Assembly (NCBI GenBank): GCA_027533105.1
Contig: JAPZTW010000009.1
Span: 62,001 to 126,000 of the forward strand
From: Sphingomonadaceae bacterium
GTDB lineage: Bacteria > Pseudomonadota > Alphaproteobacteria > Sphingomonadales > Sphingomonadaceae
Direction: 5' to 3'
DNA: 64,000 bases
Shown: in pieces, positions 25,903 to 35,732 of the stretch
How the letters are laid out: every line of letters begins with the position of its first letter
Position numbering within the stretch: position 1 is the first letter of the stretch
Position numbers and translations under genes: made by a program
Notes under the pieces: generated by a model
Told to the model about the DNA's origin: nothing
Seen by the model: the letters and a program-made list of their open reading frames with translations, nothing else
The model's database searches: none

Positions 25903-27588
25903 TCAGTGCTTGGCCTTGTCGTCGATCACCGGCAGGGTTTCGAACTGGTGGAACGGCGGCGGGCTGGACAGGGTCCATTCCAGCGTCGTCGCACCTTCGC
26001 CCCAGTAGTTCGCTTCGGCCTTCTTGCCCATGGTGTAGGCATAGATGATGTTGATGAACCAGATCACCAGCGAGCTGGCCATCACCACGTAACCGATCGA
26101 CGAGATCTCGTTCCAGTAGGCATAGGCCTCGGTGTAGTCCGGATAGCGGCGCGGCATCCCCTGCAGACCCAGGAAGTGCTGCGGGAAGAAGATCAGGTTC
26201 ACGCCGATGAAGAACACCCAGAAGTGCAGGTGGGCGAGGAACTCGGAGTGCATCTTCCCGCTCATCTTCGGGAACCAGTAGTAGAACCCGGCGAAGAGCG
26301 CGGTCACTGCACCCAGCGACAGCACGTAGTGGAAGTGCGCCACCACGTAGTAGGTGTCGTGCAGCACATCGTCCACGCCGCCGTTGGCCAGGACCACGCC
26401 GGTCACGCCGCCCACGGTGAACAGGAAGATGAAGCCCATCGCCCAGACCAGCGGCGACTTGAACTCGATGCTGCCGCCCCACATCGTGGCGATCCAGCTG
26501 AAGATCTTGATCCCGGTCGGCACCGCGATCACCATGGTGGCCAGGGTGAAGTAGAGCTTCGTGTTCACGCTCATGCCGGTGGTGTACATGTGGTGCGCCC
26601 AGACGACGAACCCGACCACGCCGATCGCGACCATGGCATAGGCCATGCCGAGGTAGCCGAACACCGGCTTCTTCGAGAAGGTCGAGACGATCTGGCTGAT
26701 GATGCCGAAGCCCGGCAGGATCATGATGTACACTTCGGGGTGGCCGAAGAACCAGAACAGGTGCTGGTAGAGCACCGGATCGCCACCGCCGGCCGGATCG
26801 AAGAAGGTCGTACCGAAGTTGCGGTCGGTGATCAGCATGGTGATCGCAGCGGCGAGCACCGGCAGGGCCAGCAGCAGCAGGAAGGCGGTAACCAGCACCG
26901 ACCAGACGAACAGCGGCATCTTGTGCAGGGTCATGCCCGGCGCGCGCATGTTGAAGATGGTGGTGATGAAGTTGATCGCGCCCATGATCGAGGCGGCACC
27001 GGCAAGGTGCAGCGAGAAGATCGCGAAGTCCACCGCCGGGCCGGTCGCGCCATAGGTCGACAGCGGGGCATAGGCGGTCCAGCCGATGCCGGCGCCGTTA
27101 CCCGTGCCGCCGGGCACGAAGGCCGACAGCATCAGCGAGACGAAGCCCGCGACGGTCAGCCAGAACGAGATGTTGTTCATCCGCGGGAAGGCCATGTCGG
27201 GCGCGCCGATCATGATCGGCACGAACCAGTTGCCGAAGCCGCCGATGATCGCGGGCATGACCATGAAGAACACCATGATCAGGCCGTGCGCGGTGATCAG
27301 CACGTTCCAGACGTGGAGCGTCTGGTCGAAGCTGGGGTCCTTCATCATGAACAGGTGTTCGGCCGCCCAGCCCAGGTACTGGATCCCCGGAGCCGCCAGT
27401 TCGAGCCGCATGATGCCCGAGAAGGCGCCGCCGATGAGCCCCGCGAAGATCGCGAAGATCAGGTACAGCGTCCCGATGTCCTTGTGGTTGGTCGACATGA
27501 ACCAGCGGGCGAAGAAGCCCGGCTTGTGATCATGATCGTGGTGGGCCGCGTCGTCGTGGGCCTGGAAGTGTTCGGCGGTGGTAGCCAT
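25903..27588 (-). CDS. ctaD: Cytochrome c oxidase subunit I
   Basis: The 561-residue, 12-helix heme-copper oxidase subunit has [12 protein letters not shown] early, the heme a ligand region [18 protein letters not shown], the CuB/Tyr site [18 protein letters not shown], the two CuB histidines in [11 protein letters not shown], and the heme ligands in [16 protein letters not shown]. This is an A-type aa3 oxidase. The N-terminus is His/Asp-rich ([11 protein letters not shown]), which could bind metal. It follows coxB by 29 bp. Confidence 0.98.
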   Translation of the reverse strand: MATTAEHFQAHDDAAHHDHDHKPGFFARWFMSTNHKDIGTLYLIFAIFAGLIGGAFSGIMRLELAAPGIQYLGWAAEHLFMMKDPSFDQTLHVWNVLITAHGLIMVFFMVMPAIIGGFGNWFVPIMIGAPDMAFPRMNNISFWLTVAGFVSLMLSAFVPGGTGNGAGIGWTAYAPLSTYGATGPAVDFAIFSLHLAGAASIMGAINFITTIFNMRAPGMTLHKMPLFVWSVLVTAFLLLLALPVLAAAITMLITDRNFGTTFFDPAGGGDPVLYQHLFWFFGHPEVYIMILPGFGIISQIVSTFSKKPVFGYLGMAYAMVAIGVVGFVVWAHHMYTTGMSVNTKLYFTLATMVIAVPTGIKIFSWIATMWGGSIEFKSPLVWAMGFIFLFTVGGVTGVVLANGGVDDVLHDTYYVVAHFHYVLSLGAVTALFAGFYYWFPKMSGKMHSEFLAHLHFWVFFIGVNLIFFPQHFLGLQGMPRRYPDYTEAYAYWNEISSIGYVVMASSLVIWFINIIYAYTMGKKAEANYWGEGATTLEWTLSSPPPFHQFETLPVIDDKAKH

Positions 27589-27617
27589 GATGCGAACCTT
27601 ATCCTTTTAAAACGGGC

Positions 27618-28757
27618 TCAGGCGCCAGTGGCCGGCGCGGCAGGGGCGGCGGCCGGAGCGACAGCGGCAGCCGGGGTGGCGGCAGCAGCCGGAGCGGCGG
27701 CGGGAGCGGCAGCCGGGGCTTCGGGCAGACCATCGATCTTGCCGCCAGCCTGGGTCATCACCCACGCGTTATACTGCGGACGGGGCAGCGCCTCGACCAC
27801 GATCGGCATGTAGCCATGGCGGGCACCGCAGAGTTCCGAGCACTGACCGTAGTAAACGCCGGGCTCCTTGATGAAGAGCACCTTCTCGTTAATGCGGCCG
27901 GGGACGGCGTCGAGCTTCGACCACAGCGAGGGCACGGCGAAGGCGTGGATCACGTCAGCCGCAGTCACCTGCAGGCGGATCGGTTCGCCAGCCGGCACGA
28001 CCATGCGATAGTCGACCGCCAGGTGATCCGGCTCACCGCGCTTCTTGGCTTCTTCGATCGGCAGCATGTTCGAGATCACTTCGAACCCGCCGTTGTCCGG
28101 GTAGGTATAGGTCCAGAACCACTGGTTGCCGGTGGCCTTGATCGTGACGGCCTTGGCCGGCGCCGGCTTGTACTGCTTGGCGATCAGCGTGACCGAAGGC
28201 ACCGCGATGGCGACCAGGATCAGGATCGGCACGCCGGTCCAGATCACTTCGAGCAGCGTGTTGTGGCTGGTCTTCGAGGCCACCGGGTTGGCCCGGCGGT
28301 TGTAACGCGCCACCACCCACAGCAGCAGGCCCAGCACGAACAGCGAAATGACCGTGATGATCGGCATCAGGAAGGCATTGTGCATCCAGCTGCCATATTC
28401 ACCGACCGGCGAATACTGGTCCTGCAGGCCGATACCCTTGGCCACCGGCATGCCCTTGCCCTCGGTCGGGGCCATCGGGGTGTAACCACCCGGGGCGACC
28501 TGGAAGCGCGGATCGTTGGGGTCAACCGCCGGAGCGGCCGGCGCCGGCGCTTCGGCCGGGGCAGCGACGGCCGGAGCCGCAGCCACCGGTGCGGCGGCAT
28601 CCGCGGCGGGCGCGGGTGCTGCGGCAGCCGGAGCGGCAGCAGCCGGGGTTGCCGCCGGGGCAGCGAGCGCCGCCTGCGGCAGGGCCAGAAGGGCCAGGGA
28701 GAGACCGAATGCCTTGATCGCTTGTCCCGCGGTGCGGGCGGTTCCTGCCAGTGTCAT
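27618..28757 (-). CDS. ctaC: Cytochrome c oxidase subunit II with Ala/Pro-rich extensions
   Basis: The 379-residue subunit has a signal peptide (ending near QAALA), two transmembrane helices (MPIITVISLFVLGLLLWVVA and the ILILVAIAVPSVTLIA region), and a CuA domain with CSELCGARHGYMPIVV at its end. It is longer than usual because of an Ala/Pro-rich linker of about 45 residues after the signal and an Ala/Pro tail of about 35 residues. The start at 28757 is preferred to the upstream in-frame ATG at 28802. It is driven from a good promoter at 28842-28870. Confidence 0.95.
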   Translation of the reverse strand: MTLAGTARTAGQAIKAFGLSLALLALPQAALAAPAATPAAAAPAAAAPAPAADAAAPVAAAPAVAAPAEAPAPAAPAVDPNDPRFQVAPGGYTPMAPTEGKGMPVAKGIGLQDQYSPVGEYGSWMHNAFLMPIITVISLFVLGLLLWVVARYNRRANPVASKTSHNTLLEVIWTGVPILILVAIAVPSVTLIAKQYKPAPAKAVTIKATGNQWFWTYTYPDNGGFEVISNMLPIEEAKKRGEPDHLAVDYRMVVPAGEPIRLQVTAADVIHAFAVPSLWSKLDAVPGRINEKVLFIKEPGVYYGQCSELCGARHGYMPIVVEALPRPQYNAWVMTQAGGKIDGLPEAPAAAPAAAPAAAATPAAAVAPAAAPAAPATGA

Positions 28758-28841
28758 TGTTGCGCTGCTTTCGCTTTCCTTTGCCGGCAAGAGCAGGGCC
28801 AAGCCCTTCTCCCGCCCCCTTGGGAGTCAGATTTGCTGGGG

Positions 28842-28870
28842 CCTATACGCGCGCTTGCGGGGCACCTCAA
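28842..28870 (-). promoter_or_regulatory. Candidate sigma-70 promoter of coxB-coxA
   Basis: On the minus strand TTGAGG (28870-28865), a 17-base spacer and TATAGG (28847-28842) match sigma-70 boxes. It lies 85-113 bp upstream of the coxB start, in the coxB/pyrE divergent intergenic region. Confidence 0.6.
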
Positions 28871-28953
28871 GCGCCTCTAGGGGATATTTTTGACACGACC
28901 CGCCGGGAACCCGGACCTTGGGCGGTAAGCAGGATCGAAGGAAAGCGTTTCCC

Positions 28954-29535
28954 ATGCAGGAAGAAGAGGTTCTGGCCGAATTCCGCGCCAGCAAGGCGCT
29001 GCTCGAAGGGCATTTCCTGCTCTCGTCGGGCCGCCACAGCGCACATTACCTGCAATGCGCGCGTGTGCTGATGGACCCGATGCGGGCTTCGCGGCTCGCT
29101 GCGGCGATTGCCCAGCGAATCCCGCGCGAGCTGCGCAAGGACATTGCCAAGGTGGTCGCCCCGGCGATGGGCGGCGTGATCATCGGCCACGAAATGGGCC
29201 GCGCGCTGGGAATCGAGGCGATCTTCGTCGAGCGCCCGACCGGCACTTTCGAGCTGCGGCGCGGCTTTACCATCGAACCGGGCGAAAAGGTGCTGCTGGT
29301 CGAGGATGTCGTGACCACCGGCCTGTCCAGCCGCGAGGCGATGGATTGCGTGCGCGAAGCCGGCGGCGAAGTGATCGCCGCGGCGGCGCTGGTCGACCGG
29401 TCGGCGGGGTCTGTCGATCTGGGGGTGCCGTTCTTCCCGCTGATCGCCATCAATTTCCCGACCTATGCACCGGATGAACTGCCGCCCGAACTGGCCGCCA
29501 CGCCGGCCATCAAGCCCGGGAGCCGCGCACAATGA
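28954..29535 (+). CDS. pyrE: Orotate phosphoribosyltransferase
   Basis: The 193-residue protein begins [20 protein letters not shown]. The PRPP-binding motif [18 protein letters not shown] is clear, and [13 protein letters not shown] is typical of the alphaproteobacterial form. It adds ribose phosphate to orotate in pyrimidine synthesis. An upstream in-frame ATG at 28918 exists, but 28954 fits the family, with GAAGGAAAG upstream as ribosome-binding site. It is divergent from coxB. Confidence 0.95.
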   Translation: MQEEEVLAEFRASKALLEGHFLLSSGRHSAHYLQCARVLMDPMRASRLAAAIAQRIPRELRKDIAKVVAPAMGGVIIGHEMGRALGIEAIFVERPTGTFELRRGFTIEPGEKVLLVEDVVTTGLSSREAMDCVREAGGEVIAAAALVDRSAGSVDLGVPFFPLIAINFPTYAPDELPPELAATPAIKPGSRAQ

Positions 29536-29551
29536 AAATGAGGTTTGGGCC

Positions 29552-30283
29552 GTGACCATTGCCCCTCTTCGTCTGGGCGTGAACATCGATCACGTCGCCA
29601 CCATCCGCAACGCGCGCGGCGGGGATCACCCCGATCCGGTCCGCGCGGCGGAAATCGTGGCGGCCTGTGGCGGGGACGGGATCACCGTGCACCTGCGCGA
29701 GGATCGTCGCCACATCCGCGACGAGGACCTGGCCCGGATCCAGGCCGCCACCGGTCTGCCGCTCAACCTCGAGATGGCCGCGACCGACGAGATGCTGGCG
29801 ATCGCGCTGCGTCACAAGCCCCATGCCGCCTGCATCGTGCCCGAACGGCGCGAGGAGCGCACGACCGAGGGTGGACTGGACGCTGCCGGGCAGCACAACC
29901 GCCTGGTCCCGATCGTCAGCCGCCTGCGCGATGCGGGCATCCGCGTCAGCCTGTTCATCGGCCCGGACGAGCGCCAGATCGAGGCGGCCATGCGGCTCGG
30001 CGCGCCGGTGGTCGAACTCCACACCGGCGACTATGCCCATGCCGAGGGCGAGGCGCGCGCGGCGGAACTGAAGAAGCTGGCCGACATGGCCGCCCTCGCC
30101 GCCAAGAACGGGATCGAGCCGCATGCCGGCCACGGCCTGACCTATGACAATGTCCAGCCGGTCGCCGCGATCCCCCAGATCGCCGAACTCAACATCGGTC
30201 ACTACCTGATCGGCGAGGCGGTCTTCGTCGGCCTCGAAGCCAGCGTGCGGCGGATGCGCGACCTGATGGACGCGGCGCGATGA
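29552..30283 (+). CDS. pdxJ: Pyridoxine 5'-phosphate synthase
   Basis: The 243-residue TIM-barrel enzyme closes the pyridoxine ring from 1-deoxyxylulose 5-phosphate and aminoacetone phosphate. Family motifs are [17 protein letters not shown] at the start, [23 protein letters not shown], and [11 protein letters not shown] near the end. The start is a GTG at 29552, 16 bp after pyrE, with GAGG upstream. The 3' end overlaps the next gene by 4 bp (ATGA). Confidence 0.95.
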   Translation: MTIAPLRLGVNIDHVATIRNARGGDHPDPVRAAEIVAACGGDGITVHLREDRRHIRDEDLARIQAATGLPLNLEMAATDEMLAIALRHKPHAACIVPERREERTTEGGLDAAGQHNRLVPIVSRLRDAGIRVSLFIGPDERQIEAAMRLGAPVVELHTGDYAHAEGEARAAELKKLADMAALAAKNGIEPHAGHGLTYDNVQPVAAIPQIAELNIGHYLIGEAVFVGLEASVRRMRDLMDAAR

Positions 30284-30795
30284 TCGAAGGGTACATCGCT
30301 ATGAGCGCTGACGGCTACGTTGCCGATCACGCCGGCGGAGTGGACTGGCTCGAGCGGTTCGGCACGATCGATTTCGGCTTCGGGGACTTCATGGCCACGG
30401 TCGATACTGTCGTCATGGGCCGCACCACTTATGACCAGGTCATCGCGTTCGGCGGCGACTATCCCTATGCGGGCAAGCGCAGCATCGTTGTGACTTCTAA
30501 CGCTGTCACCACCGGCCCGGCTGATGTGATCGCATGGCACGACGGGATCCCTGCCCTCGCTGCCCAGCTATCCCGCGAGGATGGGAACGCCTGGGTGGTT
30601 GGTGGCGCGATGCTTCAATCGGCCTTCATCAAGGCGGGATTGCTGGACCGGTTGCGGCTGTTCGTAATGCCAATCTTCCTAGGCGCGGGTATCCGACTGC
30701 ACGACGCTGATCACCCTCCACTCGACCTTCATCTGACTGACACAACCCGGTTCGAGGGCGGCGCGGTGTTGCTGGATTACAGGCTGGGACGATGA
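30280..30795 (+). CDS. Dihydrofolate reductase-like / RibD C-terminal domain protein
   Basis: The 171-residue protein has RibD_C/DHFR-like features: [16 protein letters not shown] at the start, a mid-protein [11 protein letters not shown], and [20 protein letters not shown] for NADPH binding. It is a stand-alone domain without the deaminase half of RibD, so it is probably a reductase of unknown substrate. It overlaps pdxJ and acpS by 4 bp each. The DNA looks less GC-rich than its neighbours, which suggests a recent insertion into a conserved operon. Confidence 0.82.
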   Translation: MIEGYIAMSADGYVADHAGGVDWLERFGTIDFGFGDFMATVDTVVMGRTTYDQVIAFGGDYPYAGKRSIVVTSNAVTTGPADVIAWHDGIPALAAQLSREDGNAWVVGGAMLQSAFIKAGLLDRLRLFVMPIFLGAGIRLHDADHPPLDLHLTDTTRFEGGAVLLDYRLGR

Positions 30796-31205
30796 TCATC
30801 GCCATTGGCTCTGACCTGTGCAACATTGAGCGGATCCAGAATTCGCTCAACCGTTTTGGCGAGAAGTTCGAGCGGCGCGTCTTCACCGAGATCGAACGCG
30901 CCAAGGGCAACAGCCGCCCCTTCACCAAGGCCGGCACCCTGGCCAAGCGCTTTGCCGCCAAGGAGGCCTTTTCCAAGGCGGTCGGTACCGGGTTCAAGCG
31001 CGGGGTGTTCATGAAGGACATCGGCGTGGTCAACGCCCGCTCCGGCGCGCCGACCCTGGCGCTGACCGGGGGTGCTGCCGCGCGCCTGGCCGCGATTACC
31101 CCGCCCGGCCACGAGTCCGTGGTTCACCTGACACTCACCGACGATCACCCATGGGCCCAGGCCTTCATCGTGATCGAGGCGCGCAAGCTGCCTGATGCCC
31201 TCTGA
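30792..31205 (+). CDS. acpS: Holo-[acyl-carrier-protein] synthase
   Basis: The 137-residue protein starts [19 protein letters not shown] and has the AcpS hallmark [18 protein letters not shown]. It transfers 4'-phosphopantetheine from CoA to acyl carrier protein. The gene order pdxJ-acpS-lepB is conserved in alphaproteobacteria, but here a RibD-like gene is spliced between pdxJ and acpS. Confidence 0.95.
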   Translation: MIIAIGSDLCNIERIQNSLNRFGEKFERRVFTEIERAKGNSRPFTKAGTLAKRFAAKEAFSKAVGTGFKRGVFMKDIGVVNARSGAPTLALTGGAAARLAAITPPGHESVVHLTLTDDHPWAQAFIVIEARKLPDAL

Positions 31206-31215
31206 CGGACACGCA

Positions 31216-32112
31216 ATGACGGATGCAATGACCCAGAACCCCGCCCCTGCTCCAGCGCCGGAAACCCCGGCCGACGCGCCCGAAAAGATCAACTGGCTGG
31301 CCGAAGTGCGCAGCCTGGCCTGGATGCTGCTGGCGGTCCTCGCCTTTCACAGCGCCATCGCCAAGCCATTCTACATCCCGTCGATCTCGATGATGCCCAA
31401 CCTGCTGGTGGGCGACCGGCTGGTGGTGTCGAAGTTCCCCTATGGCTGGAACTGGTCTTCGGTCAGCTTCCACCTGCTGCCGCGCGGCACCTGGCGGCTG
31501 TTCGGCGGTACGCCCGACTATGGCGATATCGTGATCGTGGTGCCGCGCAACCGCGAGGAAGACCTGATCAAGCGCGTGGTCGCCCGCCCCGGCGACCGGA
31601 TCGCGGTGCGCGACGGCGAGATCATCCTGAACGGCAAGCCCGTGCCGCGCAGCATCGAACCTTCGGTGCAGCTGCCCGAAGAGCCGGACCTGCTCTGCGA
31701 TGGCGAAAACTGCCTGTCCGCCTTTGCCAATTACCGCGTCCGCCTGCCTTCCGGGCGGGTGGTCTATGAACTGCCGGCCTACCGCGAAACCATGCCCAAC
31801 GGGGCGAGCTATGTGATCATCGATCATGTCCGCCAGACGCTGGACAACATGGACGAGATCACCGTGCCGGCCGGTCATGTCTTCGTGATGGGTGACAACC
31901 GCGACCATTCGGCCGACAGCCGCGCAGAGCTTTGGGAAAACGGCCTGGGCGGCCCGGTGCCGCTCAGCGATGTCGGCGGCCGCGCGGAATTCACCACCTT
32001 CAGCCTCAACGGCAGCGAAAGCTGGAACCCGCTGACCTGGTGGGGGGCCTTGCGCGGCGACCGAGCCGGGCGCAGCCTGCGTCCGGTCCATGTGCCGCAG
32101 GAGCAGCGCTGA
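31216..32112 (+). CDS. lepB: Signal peptidase I
   Basis: The 298-residue S26-family protease is membrane-anchored by a hydrophobic segment (LAWMLLAVLAFHSAIA). The nucleophile serine is in FYIPSISMMPNLLVGD, the general-base lysine in EEDLIKRVVARPGD, and the conserved MGDNRDHSADS box is near the C-terminus. It removes signal peptides of exported proteins. An ATG at 31195, overlapping acpS, is an alternative start. No rnc-era follows, as is common in relatives; an AI-2E-type gene does. Confidence 0.93.
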   Translation: MTDAMTQNPAPAPAPETPADAPEKINWLAEVRSLAWMLLAVLAFHSAIAKPFYIPSISMMPNLLVGDRLVVSKFPYGWNWSSVSFHLLPRGTWRLFGGTPDYGDIVIVVPRNREEDLIKRVVARPGDRIAVRDGEIILNGKPVPRSIEPSVQLPEEPDLLCDGENCLSAFANYRVRLPSGRVVYELPAYRETMPNGASYVIIDHVRQTLDNMDEITVPAGHVFVMGDNRDHSADSRAELWENGLGGPVPLSDVGGRAEFTTFSLNGSESWNPLTWWGALRGDRAGRSLRPVHVPQEQR

Positions 32113-32113
32113 T

Positions 32114-33250
32114 ATGAACGAACCCGTCGGTGCAGGCGGCGCAAAGCCCAGGCGCAGCCGCAGGACTTCCGCCGCGGCGGAGCCATCGGGCCGGGCGATC
32201 GGCCCAACCGACATCACCGATCCCCTGCTTCGGCACGAAGCCAAGCGCGCCTTCGTCTGGCTGGGCATGGCCGGGCTGGTTGCCCTGACTGTCGTGCTGG
32301 CCCAGCCGCTGCTGGTGATCTTCGGCGGCATGGTCTTTGCCGCGATGATCGATGGCGGCGCCCGGCTGCTCGGCCGGGTTCTGCCGGTTGGGCGTGGTAT
32401 CCGGGTCACGCTGGTGTTGCTGGGCACGGTGGCCTTCCTGTCATGGGTCGCCATGTTCGCCGGCAGCCAGATCGCGGCCCAGGCTTCGGAGCTGCCCGCG
32501 ATCATCCAGACCCAGGCCTTGAAGGCCGCCGCCTGGCTTGAAGGTCAGGGTTTCCGGATCAACATGGAAAACGTCCAGGGGTTGATCCAGCAGGCGCTGG
32601 GCGGTGTGGCCCAGCTGACCTCCGCAGTCGGCGGGGTGATCGGCGGACTGACCACCGCTTTCCTGATCGTGGTGCTGGGGATCTATTTCGCGGTCGAGCC
32701 GCAGCTTTACCGGCGCGGCTTTGCCTGGATGCTGCCGCGCGAGGAGCGCGACAATTTCGACGTGACCGCTGCGCAAATGGGCAAGACCCTGCGGATGCTG
32801 ATGTTCGGCCGCCTGGTCGGCATGACGGTGGAAGGCGTCGGCACCTGGATCATGCTAGCGCTCTATGGCGTGCCGATGGCTGGGCTGCTGGGCCTGCTGA
32901 CCGGCCTGCTGGCCTTCCTGCCCAATATCGGCGCGCCGATTTCCGGCCTGCTGATGGTCATGGTCGGCTTTTCCGGCGGCTGGGAAATGGGCCTGTATTG
33001 CGTCTTCGTCTATGTCGTGGTGCAGACGGTGGATGGCAACATCATCGTGCCGATGATCGCCAAGAAGACCGCCGACCTGGCCCCCGCCCTGGTGCTGGGC
33101 GCGCAGCTGATCATGGGTGCGCTGTTTGGGATCCTGGGCCTGATGCTGGCCGATCCGCTGGTCGCCATGCTGAAGGTTGCGCTGGAACGCCAGTCGCAGC
33201 GCAACGATAGCCAGCCCAGCCCCGACGAACCCGCCAAGACCGGAGTGTAA
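32114..33250 (+). CDS. AI-2E family transporter (PerM-type permease)
   Basis: The 378-residue multi-pass membrane protein has the AI-2E/PerM pattern: hydrophobic N-terminal pair, a long amphipathic middle, and a C-terminal bundle containing FLPNIGAPISGLLMVMVGF and NIIVPMIAKKTADLAPALVL. Family members export small molecules or ions. The starting ATG is 1 bp after the lepB stop, so it is coupled. Confidence 0.88.
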   Translation: MNEPVGAGGAKPRRSRRTSAAAEPSGRAIGPTDITDPLLRHEAKRAFVWLGMAGLVALTVVLAQPLLVIFGGMVFAAMIDGGARLLGRVLPVGRGIRVTLVLLGTVAFLSWVAMFAGSQIAAQASELPAIIQTQALKAAAWLEGQGFRINMENVQGLIQQALGGVAQLTSAVGGVIGGLTTAFLIVVLGIYFAVEPQLYRRGFAWMLPREERDNFDVTAAQMGKTLRMLMFGRLVGMTVEGVGTWIMLALYGVPMAGLLGLLTGLLAFLPNIGAPISGLLMVMVGFSGGWEMGLYCVFVYVVVQTVDGNIIVPMIAKKTADLAPALVLGAQLIMGALFGILGLMLADPLVAMLKVALERQSQRNDSQPSPDEPAKTGV

Positions 33251-33256
33251 CCCCTC

Positions 33257-34366
33257 GTGGCCCGCAAGTTCCTTTACGTTATCGCCGTCCTGATCGTCCT
33301 GTTCATCGCCGGGCGACTGGCGCTGACCTTTTATCCCGAACCGCTGACCCGGCTGGCCTTCACCCCCGGCGGGGCGTTCGAGGCACAGCCGCCGGTCGCC
33401 CCCAATGCCTATGCTGATGCGGACCGCTGGATCTCGCGACCGGGCAAGCCCGAAGATCCGGCCCAGTGGCTACCCGCCGGGTTCAAGGCCGAAGCCACCA
33501 AGGCCCCTGTCGCGGTGTTCTTCATCCAGCCGACCAGCTATCTCAAGAAGGCGCACTGGAACGCCCCGCTCGACGATGCCGACGCCAACCGCATCGGCAC
33601 GCTGGTCGTCCGCGCTTCGGCCAGCCCGTTCAATGCGGCCGAACAGGTCTGGGCACCACGCTATCGCCAGGCGACCTTCGGAACCTTCATCACCGACCAG
33701 CCCGAGGCGCAACAGGCGCTGGACCTCGCCTATGGCGATGTTGCCGCCGCCTTCGATCACTTCATCGCCAGCATTCCGGCGAACCAGCCATTCATCGTCG
33801 CCGGGCATAGCCAGGGTGGTTACCACCTGAAGCGGCTGCTGGCCGACAAGGTGAAGGGCACGCCGCTCGCCGCCCGGCTGGTCGCGGCCTATCCGATCGG
33901 CTGGCTGGTCGATCAGGAGCGTGACCTGCCGCAGCTGGGCTTCCCGGCCTGCACCGCGCCAGAGCAGACCGGCTGCGTGATCTCGTGGCTGAGCTACACC
34001 GACAGCGGCAATGCCGAACTGATGATCAAGTCCTACGAACGCTTCGCTGGAGCTCGTCCGGCGGGGGCGCGGCCGGCGCGCTATCTCTGCTCCAACCCGC
34101 TGACCGGCGGTGTTGGCGGCACCACCCCGGCCAGCGCGAACCTGGGTACCATGGTCCCCGATGCCAGGCTGGAGAACGGTACGGTAAAGGCCAGGCTCGT
34201 TGGCGCGCGCTGTTCGCAGGACGGCATCCTGCGGATCGGCGAAGGGCCGGACATGGGGCCCTTCGTGCTGCCCGAGGGCAATTACCACGTCTATGACGTG
34301 CCGCTCTACTGGGCCAACCTGCGCGCCGATGTGATCCGCCGGACCGCGGCATGGCGGGCGCTCTGA
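33257..34366 (+). CDS. DUF3089 family alpha/beta hydrolase
   Basis: The 369-residue protein uses a GTG start. It has an N-terminal hydrophobic anchor ([19 protein letters not shown]) and a nucleophile elbow [14 protein letters not shown]. The C-terminal [10 protein letters not shown] and [14 protein letters not shown] fit the DUF3089 family. The substrate is unknown. It lies 6 bp after the AI-2E gene and overlaps ruvX by 16 bp. Confidence 0.82.
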   Translation: MARKFLYVIAVLIVLFIAGRLALTFYPEPLTRLAFTPGGAFEAQPPVAPNAYADADRWISRPGKPEDPAQWLPAGFKAEATKAPVAVFFIQPTSYLKKAHWNAPLDDADANRIGTLVVRASASPFNAAEQVWAPRYRQATFGTFITDQPEAQQALDLAYGDVAAAFDHFIASIPANQPFIVAGHSQGGYHLKRLLADKVKGTPLAARLVAAYPIGWLVDQERDLPQLGFPACTAPEQTGCVISWLSYTDSGNAELMIKSYERFAGARPAGARPARYLCSNPLTGGVGGTTPASANLGTMVPDARLENGTVKARLVGARCSQDGILRIGEGPDMGPFVLPEGNYHVYDVPLYWANLRADVIRRTAAWRAL

Positions 34367-34833
34367 TTACCACCTTTGCCCCCGATTTCCGCGCCGCCCT
34401 GCCCGGCGGCGGGGCGCTGCTGGGGCTGGACCTTGGCACGCAGACGATCGGCACGGCCTTCTGCGATGCCGGCTGGCGCTTTGCCTCGCCCGGCAAGACG
34501 CTGAAACGCGGCAAGTTCGGCGCGGACCGGCAGGCGCTGGCTGCGCTCGTCGCCGAGCGCAGTGTGAAGGGCGTGGTGATCGGCCTGCCGCTCAACATGG
34601 ACGGCAGCGAAGGCCCGCGCAGCCAGTCGAGCCGCGCCTATGCCCGCAACGTGGCCGAGGCGCTGGGCCTGCCCGTGCTGCTGTGGGACGAGCGCTGGTC
34701 CACCGCCAGCGCCGAAAGCGCGCTGATCGCCCAGGACATGAGCCGCGCCAAGCGCGCCGACCGGATTGACGCGGCCGCCGCCGCGGTGATCCTGCAAGCG
34801 GCGATTGATGCGCTGGCCGGGGGCATGGGCTAA
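34351..34833 (+). CDS. ruvX: Putative pre-16S rRNA nuclease / Holliday junction resolvase RuvX (YqgF)
   Basis: The 160-residue RNase H-fold protein has [17 protein letters not shown] (metal aspartate in LDLG), [32 protein letters not shown], and [14 protein letters not shown] (C-terminal acidic residue). It takes part in 16S rRNA 5'-end maturation; a resolvase role is proposed. The 3' end overlaps the convergent cassette gene by 4 bp. Confidence 0.93.
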   Translation: MAGALITTFAPDFRAALPGGGALLGLDLGTQTIGTAFCDAGWRFASPGKTLKRGKFGADRQALAALVAERSVKGVVIGLPLNMDGSEGPRSQSSRAYARNVAEALGLPVLLWDERWSTASAESALIAQDMSRAKRADRIDAAAAAVILQAAIDALAGGMG

Positions 34834-35732
34834 GCCAGAATCGCCGCCCGCCGCGCTCTGGCCTCCAGCGTAACCAGACGGCTGCCCGCACTTTCGGCCT
34901 CGCGCCACAGGGCATCGCGCGCGACGCTGTCCGCCGCGACCGAGGCCAGCGCATCCCAGCAGGCCAGCCGCAGCCGATCACTAGGGTGCTGGCGGGCGAA
35001 CCGATGGGCCAGGTCCAGCGCTTCGGCCCCGCCCAATCCCACGGCGATCCGCAGGAAAGCCTCGCTCGGCCCCGGCGAGACAATCGCGCCGATCCGCTGC
35101 TGATCGAGGTCGAAGCGGTACTGGTCGAGCCAGCCCTGCGCCCCGCTCGTGTGCATGACGTTGAGCGAGACCGAGAGCGAATCCGCCGGATGCTGGGCGT
35201 GGACATCGCGGTGGGCGCGGTAGAGCATGAGCTTGCCGGGTTCGAGTCGGCTGCGCTCAATGAACCGCAAGCTGGATACCGCCTCGCCGCTCGCTCCGGC
35301 GACTTCGTCATAATCGTATTCGTAATAGTCGCTCCAGTATCCAGGGCCGAAGTAACCCACTGTCAGAAAACTGAAATTATGATCATGCGGCAGGTCATAG
35401 ACAAATGAGGCTCCGCCCGAAGCACGGACCATGTGCTCGTTTGCAGACGGCCAGATATTGGCGCGGATGAAGAAGTTGCCATTGGACGGCGCCAGCATGA
35501 CGACTTGCGGACCATAAGCGCTTTCCAGCACTTCTTCGCGGTGGCGGCGGGCGAGTTCGGCGATCAGCAGGTCGCCCAGGAAATCGGGATCGTTGGCCAG
35601 CCGCCGCAGCCACAGCGCGGCATTGGCAAGCTGCTCCTCGTCCGCCGGATCGAAGCCCAGCCGGGCAATGCCGGCGCAGGCTTCATCCAGCCCGGCGCGC
35701 GTGCTGTCGATGCATTCGATCACCCGGGGCAT
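34830..35732 (-). CDS. Cupin-like protein with HEAT-like tail, third gene of the small-peptide cassette
   Basis: The 300-residue protein is not recognised. The mid-protein motif [19 protein letters not shown] gives an H-x-H, and [18 protein letters not shown] gives the second histidine pair, both placed as in a double-stranded beta-helix (cupin/JmjC-like) metal site. After about residue 215 it turns alpha-helical with HEAT-like periodicity ([18 protein letters not shown]). By eye it lines up with the preceding 325-residue protein over this core and tail. The start overlaps the upstream gene by 13 bp, so translation is coupled. A metal-dependent oxygenase acting on the cassette peptide is a possible role, not shown. 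Confidence 0.7.
   Translation of the reverse strand: MPRVIECIDSTRAGLDEACAGIARLGFDPADEEQLANAALWLRRLANDPDFLGDLLIAELARRHREEVLESAYGPQVVMLAPSNGNFFIRANIWPSANEHMVRASGGASFVYDLPHDHNFSFLTVGYFGPGYWSDYYEYDYDEVAGASGEAVSSLRFIERSRLEPGKLMLYRAHRDVHAQHPADSLSVSLNVMHTSGAQGWLDQYRFDLDQQRIGAIVSPGPSEAFLRIAVGLGGAEALDLAHRFARQHPSDRLRLACWDALASVAADSVARDALWREAESAGSRLVTLEARARRAAILA

Noticed and set aside
25906..27813. 635-codon plus-strand open frame
   Set aside because: It is antisense to coxA; its His/Asp/Glu-rich product is the complement of the oxidase helices.
28889..28920. TTGACA at 28890 as a pyrE promoter
   Set aside because: No -10-like hexamer lies 15-19 bases downstream; only the -35 half is good.
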